Notes under the pieces: generated by a model | The model's database searches: none | What the model saw: only the letters and a program-made list of their open reading frames with translations | What the model was told of the DNA's origin: nothing | Translations under genes and position numbers: made by a program | Part shown: piece by piece, positions 15,868-27,589 of the stretch | Layout: every line of letters starts with the position of its first letter | Position numbering within the stretch: position 1 is the first letter of the stretch | Source: Luteococcus sp052116585 | GTDB lineage: Bacteria; Actinomycetota; Actinomycetes; Propionibacteriales; Propionibacteriaceae | Direction: 5' to 3' | Length of the DNA stretch: 30,911 nucleotides | Assembly: GCF_052116585.1 (NCBI RefSeq) | Contig: NZ_JBQKKT010000029.1 | Span: 1-30,911 of the forward strand

Positions 15868-16899
15868 ATGAAGGCTGTCCAGTACCGCAAAATCGGCTCC
15901 GCACCCGAGGTCGTCGAGGTGGAGGACCCCAAGGCACCACCAGGCGGAATGGTGCTGGAGGTCACCGCCTCCGGCCTGTGCCATTCCGACGAGTTCGTGA
16001 TGTCGCTCGACGAGAAGACCTTCGCCACCTATGGCTATGACCTGCCCATGACCCTGGGCCACGAGACGGCAGGCCGCGTCGTGGAGCTCGGGGCTGGGAC
16101 CACCGGTGTCGAGGTGGGTGACAATGTCCTGGTCTATGGATGCTGGGGCTGCGGCGTGTGCGACATGTGCGCCCGAGGCAACGAGAACCACTGTCGCCGT
16201 GGCATGATCTCCCCGGGTTTCGGCGCCCCGGGAGGCATGGCCGAGTACATCCCGGTGGACAGCGTCATGCACATTGTCCCGATCGGAGACCTGGACCCGA
16301 TCAAGATGGCTCCGTTGAATGACGCCGGCCTGACCCCGTATGCCGCCATCAAGCGCAATCTGCACCGGCTGCGCGCCGGATCCACCGCCGTCGTGATCGG
16401 CGCTGGCGGCCTGGGGCATGTCGCCATCCAGTTGCTGCGCCGCATGTCCGACGCCCAGGTGATCGCCCTGGACCTGCCCGGCCCCAAGCTGGCCTTTGCC
16501 AAGGAGGTGGGCGCACACCACGCACTGGTTTCTGAGAAGGCCGCTGCGGAGAAGGTGAAGGAGCTCACGCAGGGGCACGGCGCGGACCTGGTGCTCGACT
16601 TCGTCGCCGGTGGCCCGACGCCGGAACTGGCCATCGCCTGTGGCGGCATGCAGTCGGCCGTCGTCTTCATCGGCGCAGGCAATGGCCACGCCAAGGTGGG
16701 CTTCGGCATCACCCCCTGGGAGATGTCGGTTTCGAACTCGCTGTGGGGTTCCCGCCTGGAGCTGATGGAGCTGGTACAGATGGCCCATCGACAGCCGTTG
16801 GAGATCCGCACCACGCCCTTCCCGCTGGATCTGGCCCCCATGGCCTATCGGATGCTCCACGAGCGCAAGATCGACGGACGCGCGGTCGTCGTGCCCTGA
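15868..16899 (+). CDS. Zinc-dependent NAD(P) alcohol dehydrogenase (MDR family)
   Basis: A 343-residue medium-chain dehydrogenase that should interconvert an alcohol and an aldehyde or ketone. Catalytic zinc ligands are Cys38 (GLCHSD), His65 and Glu66 (GHE), with Asp152 as a likely fourth. The structural zinc site is complete: Cys95, Cys98, Cys101 and Cys109. The Rossmann motif GAGGLG is at 178-183, and Asp202 at the end of the next strand favours NAD over NADP. ATG 15868 is chosen because an AAAGGGGAAG ribosome binding site precedes it; upstream in-frame codons are not protein-like. It has its own promoter and terminator, and lies 111 bases after the LuxR-family regulator. The substrate cannot be fixed from sequence. 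Confidence 0.9.
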   Translation: MKAVQYRKIGSAPEVVEVEDPKAPPGGMVLEVTASGLCHSDEFVMSLDEKTFATYGYDLPMTLGHETAGRVVELGAGTTGVEVGDNVLVYGCWGCGVCDMCARGNENHCRRGMISPGFGAPGGMAEYIPVDSVMHIVPIGDLDPIKMAPLNDAGLTPYAAIKRNLHRLRAGSTAVVIGAGGLGHVAIQLLRRMSDAQVIALDLPGPKLAFAKEVGAHHALVSEKAAAEKVKELTQGHGADLVLDFVAGGPTPELAIACGGMQSAVVFIGAGNGHAKVGFGITPWEMSVSNSLWGSRLELMELVQMAHRQPLEIRTTPFPLDLAPMAYRMLHERKIDGRAVVVP

Positions 16900-16911
16900 T
16901 GGCGCAGCCGC

Positions 16912-16942
16912 GGTGGGGCGGCGCCACGGACGCCTCCCCACC
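16912..16942 (+). terminator. Hairpin after the alcohol dehydrogenase
   Basis: GGTGGGG pairs with CCCCACC, followed after one mismatch by GGCG with CGCC around a 7-base loop. The stem is 11 bp in total and starts 12 bases past the stop codon. It is strong and GC-rich without a T-run. It also occupies the upstream part of the next gene's promoter. Confidence 0.65.
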
Positions 16943-16956
16943 CGGCCCCGCCCACC

Positions 16957-16962
16957 TAGACT
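16957..16962 (+). promoter_or_regulatory. -10 box of the thiamine-binding gene, leaderless
   Basis: TAGACT ends six bases before the ATG at 16969 and no ribosome binding site is present, so the transcript likely starts at the ATG. The -35 area is inside the preceding terminator stem and has no good match. Confidence 0.45.
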
Positions 16963-16968
16963 CGGTGC

Positions 16969-17292
16969 ATGCTCGTTGCCTTCAGTGTTGCCCCATCCGG
17001 CGTCGGCCCCCGGGGCCGCGAGAATCCCGATGCGTCGGTCCACGATGCCGTGGCCGCCGCGGTACGCATCGTCCGCGAGTCCGGACTCCCCAACCGCACC
17101 GACTCCATGTTCACCACCATCGAAGGCGAGTGGGACGAGTGCATGGACGTGGTCCGACGGGCCACCGAGGCGGTTGGCCAGTACGGCAGCCGGGTCTCCC
17201 TGGTGTTGAAGGCGGACATCCGCCCGGGCCGCACGGGTGAGCTCACCGGCAAGCTGGACCGCCTGGAGGCGGCGCTGGAGAATGGCGAGTGA
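16969..17292 (+). CDS. MTH1187/YkoF-type thiamine-binding protein
   Basis: A 107-residue protein of the MTH1187 (thiamine-binding, DUF77) family. These are ferredoxin-like alpha/beta proteins that form tetramers and bind thiamine or related pyrimidines in the cytoplasm. Recognisable features are the N-terminal strand MLVAFSVAPSG, the helix SVHDAVAAAVRIVRESGLPN (23-42), TTIEGEWDECMDVV (49-62) and the final strand RVSLVLKADIRPG with the C-terminal helix. Full length for the family. The start is set by the leaderless promoter. Its stop overlaps the GTG of the acetyltransferase (GTGA), so the two are translated together. Whether it buffers or delivers thiamine for enzymes such as NifJ, which needs thiamine diphosphate, is only a suggestion from proximity. 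Confidence 0.85.
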   Translation: MLVAFSVAPSGVGPRGRENPDASVHDAVAAAVRIVRESGLPNRTDSMFTTIEGEWDECMDVVRRATEAVGQYGSRVSLVLKADIRPGRTGELTGKLDRLEAALENGE

Positions 17293-17903
17293 TCCCGGCA
17301 GTGTCCACCCAGGATCAGCCCTTCGAGGTGCGCTTGGCCACCCCGGCCGACGCCCCCTTCATGGTGCAGTGCCACATCGAGTGCCTGGCGGAAACCTACG
17401 CGCAGATCATGCCGCCGGCCTTCGCACAGGAGCGCCGTGACCACTTCCGCCGGGAGCACGACGAGCTGCTCGGCGAGCTGACGGAGATGCGCGACGCCAT
17501 GGCCCACGGCCGCACCCCGATTCGCACCCACTGGCTGGCCACTGCCACCCGTGGTGACCTGGCGGGCGAGGTGGTGGGCGTGGTGGCCTCCGGCGCGGGC
17601 ATCGCCCCCTGGGAGCGCGAGCACTACTCCAATCCGGAGCCCCTGGTGGAGTGGAACCTGGACCACCTCTACACCCGCGCCTCACAGCACGGGCGGGGTC
17701 TCGGCCAGCTGCTGCTGGACACTGCCCTGGCGGATCCCGCGGGCGGCGGCAGAGCCGCCTGGCTGTGGATCCTGCGCAACAATCCCCGGGCCGAGGCCTT
17801 CTACCGTCGCAATGGATTCAGCCCGGACGGGCTGGAAGTGAGCTGTGGTCCCAGCTGGTTCGACCGGCCGATGTTCCGGATGTGGCGGCCGCCACAGGGC
17901 TGA
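17289..17903 (+). CDS. GNAT family N-acetyltransferase
   Basis: A 204-residue acyl-CoA N-acetyltransferase. The acetyl-CoA pyrophosphate-binding turn QHGRGLG (133-139) follows the strand DHLYTRAS, and motif B is AWLWILRNNPRAEAFYRRNGF, ending in the usual FYRRNGF. The N-terminal half contains a charged helical region (about 46-75) that likely shapes the acceptor site. The acceptor may be an amine, a peptide N-terminus or a drug and cannot be predicted. The GTG start overlaps the stop of the thiamine-binding gene, giving a two-gene operon. ATG codons further in would cut off the first strand. Confidence 0.85.
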   Translation: MIPAVSTQDQPFEVRLATPADAPFMVQCHIECLAETYAQIMPPAFAQERRDHFRREHDELLGELTEMRDAMAHGRTPIRTHWLATATRGDLAGEVVGVVASGAGIAPWEREHYSNPEPLVEWNLDHLYTRASQHGRGLGQLLLDTALADPAGGGRAAWLWILRNNPRAEAFYRRNGFSPDGLEVSCGPSWFDRPMFRMWRPPQG

Positions 17904-17972
17904 CCGGCCGACCAGACCTCTCGCACACCGTTTCACCACCGGCACCCCGGCGCGGTCGGATGTGCGACGCTG

Positions 17973-17990
17973 ACTACTATCGCTGGTAGT
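17973..17990 (+). promoter_or_regulatory. Candidate promoter and operator of the nifJ operon
   Basis: The inverted repeat ACTAC (17973-17977) and GTAGT (17986-17990) surrounds eight bases. TACTAT (17975-17980) inside it matches the -10 form TAnnnT, but no convincing -35 is seen 16-18 bases upstream, so activation by a regulator or another sigma factor is possible. A transcript would start near 17987, leaving a 42-base leader with GGAGG before the start. Confidence 0.4.
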
Positions 17991-18028
17991 GGACGCCGCG
18001 CGTCGCGTCCGACGTGGAGGGATTCAGC

Positions 18029-19716
18029 ATGAGCCAGCCAGTACCCAACCAGCGTGACGTGGCCACGGGAGCCCAGATCCCCGTCGCCCCCGCTGGGCGT
18101 GGTGACATCACCCAGCTGCCGGACCTGTCCAGCGGCTCGGGCCGGGTGGGTCCGGTCCGCACCCGAATGCCCGTCTACCTGGACATGCTGCCGCCGTGCA
18201 ATGCTGGCTGCCCCGCGGGCGAGAACATCCAGGAGTGGCTGCGGCTGATCAAGAACGGCCAGACCGAAGCCGCGTGGCGCCAGCTCACCCGTGACAATCC
18301 CTTCCCCGCCATCCACGGCCGCGTCTGCTACCACCCCTGCGAGGCGGTCTGCAATCGCAAGGAGCTGGACGGTTCGGTCAGCATCCACTCCGTCGAACGT
18401 TTCCTGGGCGACGAGGGCATCCGCAATGGCTGGCAGTTCGAGAAGCCCCGCAACAGCACCGGCCGACGGGTGCTGGTGATCGGCGCGGGCCCCTCCGGCC
18501 TGAGCGCCGCCTACCACCTCACCCGCCTGGGCCACGCCGTGGAGATCCGCGACTCGGCCGAGCTGCCCGGCGGCATGATGCGCTACGGCATCCCGGAGTA
18601 CCGGCTGCCCCGCAATGTGCTGGACGCGGAGGTGGACCGCCTGGTGCAGATGGGCGTGACCATCACGAACAACCACGTCGTCGAGGACCTGGAGAAGGAG
18701 CAGGCGGAGGGCGGCTTCGACGCCGTCTTCGTCGCCGTGGGTGCCCACCTGTCCAAGCGCGTGGACATCCCCAACCAGGACGCCGGCCGGATGGTCGATG
18801 CCGTGAGCTTCCTGCGTGACGTCGCCAGTGGCGAGCGTCCCGAGATCGGCCGCAAGGTGGCCGTCTACGGCGCCGGCAACACGGCCATGGACGCTGCCCG
18901 CGTCGCCCGCCGTCTGGGCGCCGAGGAGTCCGTGATCGTCTACCGCCGCACCGCTGACCAGATGCCCGCCCACGCGGAGGAGGCCGAGGAGGCCGAGCGC
19001 GAGGGCGTGAAGATGAACTGGCTGCGCACCATCAGCTCGATGGACGAGGCAGACCTGACCGTCGAGATCATGGAGCTCGACGAGAACGGCAAGGCCCGCG
19101 GCACCGGTCGCTTCGAGAAGCTGGAGGCGGACACGGTGATCCTGGCGATCGGCCAGGAGGCCGACACCCGATTCCTGCAGGGCATCCCCGGTATGAGCTT
19201 CAACGACGACGTGGTCAACGTCGATCCCGCGACCCTGATGACCGACGTGCCCGGCATCTTCGCCGGTGGCGACGCCGTGCCCAGCGAGCGCACCGTCACG
19301 GTGGGCGTGGGCCACGGCAAGAAGGCCGCCAAGCAGATCGACGTGTGGCTGAACAATGCCACCCCGCAGAACAAGGTCAAGCACCCTGTCGTCGGCTTCG
19401 AGGACCTGCACCTGTGGTACTTCGGCGACGGTCACACCCGCCGGGAGCAGCCTGAGCTGGCCGTTGACGAGCGCGTCACCTTCGACGAGGTGGTGGGCGG
19501 CCTGGATGCCGAGCAGGCGGGCTTCGAAGCCAAGCGCTGCCTGAGCTGCGGCAACTGCTTCGAGTGCGACGGCTGTCTGGGCGCTTGCCCGGAGGATGCG
19601 GTGATCAAGCTCGGCAAGGGCCACCGCTACCGCTTCGACTACGAGAAGTGCACGGGCTGCGCCACGTGCTATGACCAGTGCCCCGTCCACGCCATCGAAA
19701 TGATCCCGGAGAACTG

Positions 19717-19717
<1 letters not shown>
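18029..19717 (+). CDS. GltD-like FAD/NAD(P) oxidoreductase with Fe-S domains at both ends
   Basis: A 562-residue flavoprotein. Residues about 40-135 are the helical Fe-S domain of the GltD/dihydropyrimidine dehydrogenase type, with Cys57, 61, 100, 104 and 108. FAD motif GAGPSG is at 152-157 and GGD at 413-415. The pyridine nucleotide motif GAGNTAMD is at 281-288, with YRR after it favouring NADPH. The C-terminus carries a two-cluster ferredoxin: Cys510, 513, 516, 520 and Cys541, 544, 547, 551, with extra Cys504 and 507. This layout can move electrons between ferredoxin-type clusters and NAD(P)H. ATG 18029 has GGAGG eight bases upstream. Its stop shares a base with the nifJ start, so it probably works with NifJ, for example as ferredoxin:NADP oxidoreductase. 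Glutamate synthase itself is unlikely because no large subunit is present. Confidence 0.86.
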
Positions 19718-23445
<3,728 letters not shown>

Positions 23446-23446
23446 C

Positions 23447-24613
23447 ATGGCCGAGATCAGCGAGGCCCTCAAGGCCGCCATGGCGTCGGCCGCGGCAAAG
23501 TCTGCGGCGGGTTCCAATGCCACCGATCAGTTGCGCCCCGGCATCGTCCCGATCCAGGAGCAGGGCAGCCCCGCCGCCCCAGCCGACCACCCTGCCACCG
23601 AGCACGGGGTGGACCTGTCCACCCGCTATCTCGGTCTGGAGCTGTCCAGTCCGGTGGTGGCCTCGGCGGGCCCCCTCTCCCAGACCGTCGACGGCATGAA
23701 GGCGCTGGAAGAAGGTGGCGTCGGTGCGGTGGTGATGTACTCCCTGTTCGAGGAGCAGTTGCGCCACGAGGCGGCCCGGATGGAGGCGCTGACCGAGCTG
23801 CACGAGGAGAGCTTCGCGGAGGCGATGAGCTACTTCCCCACCAAGGCTGCCAACACCGGCGGCATCACCGACCGCTACCTGGAGCTGCTGGAGGCCGGGG
23901 CGAAGGCGCTGGAGATCCCCCTGATCGCGTCGGTGAACGGCGCGACGCACGGTGGGTGGGTGGACGTCGCCCGACGGATGCAGGATGCCGGCGCGGCCGC
24001 GATCGAGCTGAACGTCTACCTGGTCCCGGGCGAGGTGGCCGTTTCCGGGGCGGAGATCGAAGCCCGTCATCTGGAGATCCTGCAGAGCGTCAAGGACGCG
24101 GTCAGCGTGCCCGTGGCCATGAAACTCTCGCCCTATTTCAGCTCCTTCGGCCACATGGCCGTCGAGCTGGGCCGGGCTGGCGCCGACGGCCTGGTGCTGT
24201 TCAACCGCTTCCTGCAGCCGGACGTGGACATCGAGAAGCTCGAGGTGGTTCCCGGGTTGGAGCTGTCGCAACCGTCGGAGGCGCGCCTGCCGCGCACCTG
24301 GATCGCTGCTCTGCGGGGCCGGGTGGAGGCCTCGCTGGCTGCCACGACGGGTGTCGAAACGGCCGACGACGTGGTCAAGTACGTGCTGGCCGGCGCAGAT
24401 GTGGTGATGACCACCTCGGCGCTGGTTCGCCACGGCGCCCAGTACGCGCGGACGCTCAATGACGGGCTGGCCTCCTGGCTGGCTCGCAAGGAGATGACGC
24501 TGGACCAGGCTCGCGGCCTGCTCTCGGTTCCGGCCGACGTGCAGGCCGACGCGTACGAGCGTGCTGGTTATGTCGCGGCGCTGGAGAAGGCGAAGGCGGT
24601 CTACGGTCGCTGA
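23447..24613 (+). CDS. Dihydroorotate-dehydrogenase-like FMN barrel protein
   Basis: A 388-residue protein. Residues 1-52 are an Ala-rich extension, then a TIM barrel of the dihydroorotate dehydrogenase superfamily: SPVVASAGPLSQT (68-80), VNGATHGGW (163-171), MKLSPY (225-230), NRF (253-255) and TTGVETADD (300-308) line the FMN site. In true enzymes the loop after the NxS strand holds a catalytic Cys or Ser. Here the equivalent segment is ELNVYLVPGEVAVSG (187-201), without that residue at the usual place. It is therefore unlikely to make orotate. The AAAGGA ribosome binding site lies inside the end of nifJ and the stop-to-start gap is one base, so it belongs to the nifJ operon. A redox role with NifJ or the GltD-like protein, or another substrate, is inferred from context only. 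Confidence 0.83.
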   Translation: MAEISEALKAAMASAAAKSAAGSNATDQLRPGIVPIQEQGSPAAPADHPATEHGVDLSTRYLGLELSSPVVASAGPLSQTVDGMKALEEGGVGAVVMYSLFEEQLRHEAARMEALTELHEESFAEAMSYFPTKAANTGGITDRYLELLEAGAKALEIPLIASVNGATHGGWVDVARRMQDAGAAAIELNVYLVPGEVAVSGAEIEARHLEILQSVKDAVSVPVAMKLSPYFSSFGHMAVELGRAGADGLVLFNRFLQPDVDIEKLEVVPGLELSQPSEARLPRTWIAALRGRVEASLAATTGVETADDVVKYVLAGADVVMTTSALVRHGAQYARTLNDGLASWLARKEMTLDQARGLLSVPADVQADAYERAGYVAALEKAKAVYGR

Positions 24614-24631
24614 CTCGCCCCGGACCCCTGG

Positions 24632-24663
24632 ACGGCCTCGCTGCACTCGTGTGGCGGGGCCGT
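24632..24663 (+). terminator. Terminator hairpin of the nifJ operon
   Basis: ACGGCCTCGC (24632-24641) pairs with GCGGGGCCGT (24654-24663), ten pairs with a single G-U wobble, around a 12-base loop. It starts 18 bases past the last stop codon. No T-run follows. Confidence 0.7.
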
Positions 24664-24675
24664 TCGCCGTGCTGA

Positions 24676-24743
24676 GCAGGTGACGTGACCGGGCAGGTGA
24701 CGTGACCGGGCAGGTGACGTGACTGGGCAGGTGACGTGACCGG
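24676..24743. repeat. Four 17-bp tandem repeats
   Basis: GCAGGTGACGTGACCGG is repeated four times with an exact 17-bp period (starts 24676, 24693, 24710 and 24727). Only the third copy differs, by one base. They lie right behind the nifJ operon terminator in the convergent spacer. Confidence 0.9.
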
Positions 24744-25012
24744 GCGGGCCGGCAGGACTGGGCCGACAGGGGTGGACACGTCAATTGGCCGGAACCCAGC
24801 CCCCGAGGACACCGGCTTCCGGCCAATCGTGGTGCGAGCTCTCGCCACTCCCCCGAGCAATTTCGAGGACCCGCAGGCGCCGCAAGGTTGAGTTCCCCGC
24901 CAGCATCTCCATGGTGGCATCGCCTCACCCTGTCTTCCGTCAGATGCGGGTGATTATGCGGGTGAACCTAGTGAGCGCATGAGGTGACGCCCACATCATC
25001 GGCCATCGTTGC
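24744..25012. other. Convergent spacer without a gene
   Basis: Between the nifJ operon and copA, which run towards each other, I find no credible gene. A 65-residue open frame at 24785-24982 has no ribosome binding site and an unconvincing Arg/Pro-rich sequence. The region holds the inverted repeat at 24784-24827 and a short direct repeat ATGCGGGTGA at about 24944 and 24956. Confidence 0.5.
24784..24827. terminator. 11-bp perfect inverted repeat, possible bidirectional terminator
   Basis: ATTGGCCGGAA (24784-24794) and TTCCGGCCAAT (24817-24827) are exact inverses around 22 bases. Between converging operons this may stop transcription from both sides, although the loop is long for a simple terminator and it could instead be a small repeat element. 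Confidence 0.45.
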
Positions 25013-27244
25013 TCACCTGGCGATCGAGCGGAAAGCCCGAAGGCGCAGGCTGTTCAGCACGACGAAGACGGAGCTGAAGGCCATCGCCATGCCCGCGAAC
25101 ATCGGGTTCATGTAGCCCGCCGCCGCAAAGGGGATGGCCACCACATTGTAGAAGAAGGCCCAGAACAGGTTGGACTTGATGATGGCCAGCGTCTTGCGGC
25201 TGAGCCGCACGGCATCGACGGCCAGCATCAGGTCCGAACGCATCAGGGTGATGTCGCTGGCATTGATTGCGGCATCGGTACCGGAGCCCATCGCAATGCC
25301 CAGGTCCGCCTGGGTGAGGGCCGCGGCGTCGTTCACACCGTCGCCCACCATCGCCACCTGGCCGTCCTTTTGCGCCTCGCGCACCACCTCGACCTTGTCG
25401 GAGGGCAGCACCCCGGCGTGCACCTCGTCGATGTCCAGACCATGGGCCATCGCCCGCGCTGCCCGTTCGTTGTCGCCGGTCAGCATCACGGTGCGCAGGC
25501 CGAGCTTCTTGAACTGGGCGATCGCATCCTTGCTCGTGGGCTTGATCGTGTCGCTGACTGCGATCGCACCCAGGGCACGGCCGCCATGGGCCACCAGGAT
25601 GACGGTGCGTCCCAGCGACTCCCCGTCGTCCAGTGCAGCCTGGAGCTCGGCGGGCAGCTCGATGCCGTGCTCACGCAGCATCGCGGCATTGCCCGCCAGC
25701 GCCTGCTGGCCCTCGACGGTGCCGCGCACGCCGCGGCCGGGAAGATTCTCAAATCCCTGGACCTCGACGCTGGTCTTCGCGCGACGGGTGATCGCCTGGG
25801 CGATGGGGTGCTCCGACGGATGCTCCACGGCGCCGGCCACCCGCAACAGCGTCGCCTCGTCGACGCCGGAGGCCGTCGTGACGTCGGCCACATTCATTTC
25901 ACCGGTGGTGATGGTGCCCGTCTTGTCCATGATGACGGTGCCCACCCGACGAGCGCTCTCCAGCACCTGGGCGCCACGGATCATGATGCCCAGCTGGGCG
26001 CCGCGACCGGTACCGGCCAGCAGGGCGACGGGCGTCGCCAGGCCGAGTGCGCAGGGGCAGGCGATGATCAGCACGGCCACCGCGGCGGAGAAGGCGAAGG
26101 CGATGCCGGTTCCGTAGATGCGCCAGCCGATCAGGGTGGCCAGGGAGATCACCAGCACGATCGGCACGAAGATGCCGGAGATCCGGTCCGCCAGACGCTG
26201 GGCCTGCGACTTGCCGGTCTGCGCCTCCTCCACCAGCCGTCGGATCTGGAAGAGCTGCGTGTCGGCGCCCACGGCGGTGGCCCGCACCATCAGGCGTCCG
26301 GTGGTGTTCACCGTCGCACCGATCACGGCGTCACCCACGCCGACGTCCACCGGCACGGACTCGCCGGTGATCATCGAGTTGTCGACGGAGCTGGCACCCT
26401 CGACCACCTCGCCGTCGGTGGCCACCTTCTCGCCGGGACGCACGACGAACAGGTCGCCCTCCTTGAGCAGCTCGATGGGCTGCATCACCTCGACGCCGTC
26501 GCGCAGGACGCAGACCTCCTTGGCACCCATCTCCAGCAGGGAGCGCAGGGCCGCGCCAGCCTCCTGACGGCTGCGGGCCTCGATCCAGCGCCCCAGCAGC
26601 AGGAAGCAGATGATGACGACGGCACTCTCGAAGTAGATGTTGCCGGCGGGAGACTTGTGCCCCAGGTGCAGCTCGAACTCATGCTTGTACGGGATGTAGC
26701 CCGCATAGCTGAAGAAGAGCGAGTAGACGCTCCATGCATAGGCCGCCAGAGTGCCCAGGCTCACCAGCGTGTCCATGGTGGTGGTGCCGTGCTTGGCGTT
26801 GACGAAGGCCGCGCGATGGAAGGTCCAGCCGCTCCAGAAGACCACCGGGGTGGCCAGGATCCAGCTGAACCACTGCCATCCCGGAATCTGCAGCGCCGGG
26901 ACCATCGCCATCAACACGACGGGGACGGACCAGATGAAGGCCCGGATCGTGTGGCCCTTGAGTTCACGGGCGTGGTCGACGGGAACCGCGTCGGGCACGG
27001 GAACCGAGGCGCCATAGCCGGCCTTCTCCACCACGCCGATCAGGTCGGGCACCTGCACCTCTGGCGGAGCCAGCAGGTGCACCTTCTCCGTGGCGTAGTT
27101 GACGCTGGCCTGGACACCGTCCACCTTGTTGAGCTTCTTCTCGATCCTGGCGGCGCAGGACGAGCAGGTCATTCCCTGCAGGTCGAGCTCGATCGACTGA
27201 CGCTGGTCGCGCGCTGCTTCCCTCGTCGGTGCAGACGTGCTCAT
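25013..27244 (-). CDS. copA: Copper-exporting P1B-type ATPase
   Basis: A 743-residue membrane pump that exports Cu(I) at the cost of ATP. One N-terminal heavy-metal domain carries MTCSSC (25-30). The membrane metal site is CPC (396-398). The phosphorylation loop is DKTGT with Asp440, the actuator motif TGES is at 293-296, the P1B-specific His-Pro pair is in SEHP (477-480), and the hinge is GDGVND (634-639). Eight predicted helices are present. The loop between the third and fourth helices is His-rich (YKHEFELHLGHK, 186-197). The start at 27244 follows GAGAGGT. It is the last gene of csoR-copZ-copA, separated from copZ by 68 bases holding a hairpin. Everything needed for activity is intact. 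Copper is favoured over silver or cobalt by CPC and by the CsoR neighbour. Confidence 0.96.
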   Translation of the reverse strand: MSTSAPTREAARDQRQSIELDLQGMTCSSCAARIEKKLNKVDGVQASVNYATEKVHLLAPPEVQVPDLIGVVEKAGYGASVPVPDAVPVDHARELKGHTIRAFIWSVPVVLMAMVPALQIPGWQWFSWILATPVVFWSGWTFHRAAFVNAKHGTTTMDTLVSLGTLAAYAWSVYSLFFSYAGYIPYKHEFELHLGHKSPAGNIYFESAVVIICFLLLGRWIEARSRQEAGAALRSLLEMGAKEVCVLRDGVEVMQPIELLKEGDLFVVRPGEKVATDGEVVEGASSVDNSMITGESVPVDVGVGDAVIGATVNTTGRLMVRATAVGADTQLFQIRRLVEEAQTGKSQAQRLADRISGIFVPIVLVISLATLIGWRIYGTGIAFAFSAAVAVLIIACPCALGLATPVALLAGTGRGAQLGIMIRGAQVLESARRVGTVIMDKTGTITTGEMNVADVTTASGVDEATLLRVAGAVEHPSEHPIAQAITRRAKTSVEVQGFENLPGRGVRGTVEGQQALAGNAAMLREHGIELPAELQAALDDGESLGRTVILVAHGGRALGAIAVSDTIKPTSKDAIAQFKKLGLRTVMLTGDNERAARAMAHGLDIDEVHAGVLPSDKVEVVREAQKDGQVAMVGDGVNDAAALTQADLGIAMGSGTDAAINASDITLMRSDLMLAVDAVRLSRKTLAIIKSNLFWAFFYNVVAIPFAAAGYMNPMFAGMAMAFSSVFVVLNSLRLRAFRSIAR

Positions 27245-27273
27245 GTGTTACCTCTCAAGACTGTGGTGGTGTC

Positions 27274-27294
27274 CAGGCCCTCGCATCGGGCCTG
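27274..27294 (-). terminator. Hairpin between copZ and copA
   Basis: CAGGCCC and GGGCCTG pair perfectly (7 bp) around a 7-base loop, 19 bases after copZ. Being inside an operon, it may partly terminate or protect the mRNA end so that the small chaperone is made in excess over the pump. Confidence 0.5.
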
Positions 27295-27312
27295 TTGGGT
27301 GCGGTACTGCGG

Positions 27313-27525
27313 TCAGGCCTTGGCGACGGTGTAGTCGTCGCCGGCCTCGGTCACGGCCTCCTGGATCAGGGCGAAGTCGATCTCCGCGTCGCTGGTGACG
27401 GCCATCGTGCCGCCCTCGAGCTGCACGTCGACGGCCTGCACGCCCTCCAGCGCGCTGACCTCCTCGGTGACGTGGTTGACGCAGTGACCGCAGGTCATGC
27501 CCGTGACGGTGTAGTTGGTGATCAT
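27313..27525 (-). CDS. copZ: Copper chaperone (heavy-metal-associated domain)
   Basis: A 70-residue single-domain Atx1-like chaperone that carries Cu(I) in the cytoplasm to CopA. The metal site is MTCGHC with Cys12 and Cys15, in the usual loop after the first strand (ITNYTVTG). The remaining beta-alpha-beta pattern is intact (helix CVNHVTEEVSAL, strand VQAVDVQL, strand TMAVTSD). The ATG at 27525 has a perfect AAGGAG ribosome binding site. The His between the two cysteines is common in actinobacterial CopZ. It lies between csoR and copA and shares the CsoR-controlled promoter. Confidence 0.95.
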   Translation of the reverse strand: MITNYTVTGMTCGHCVNHVTEEVSALEGVQAVDVQLEGGTMAVTSDAEIDFALIQEAVTEAGDDYTVAKA

Positions 27526-27560
27526 GGTGTCTCCTTGTGAAGGGGTGTTGATCTGTCCCG

Positions 27561-27580
27561 AGCGGGCCGGTGGACCCGCT
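27561..27580 (-). terminator. Hairpin between csoR and copZ
   Basis: AGCGGG and CCCGCT form a 6-bp stem with an 8-base loop in the 64-base gap after csoR. Like the copZ-copA hairpin it could tune relative expression within the copper operon; it is weak as a full terminator. Confidence 0.4.
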
Positions 27581-27589
27581 TGGCTGGAG

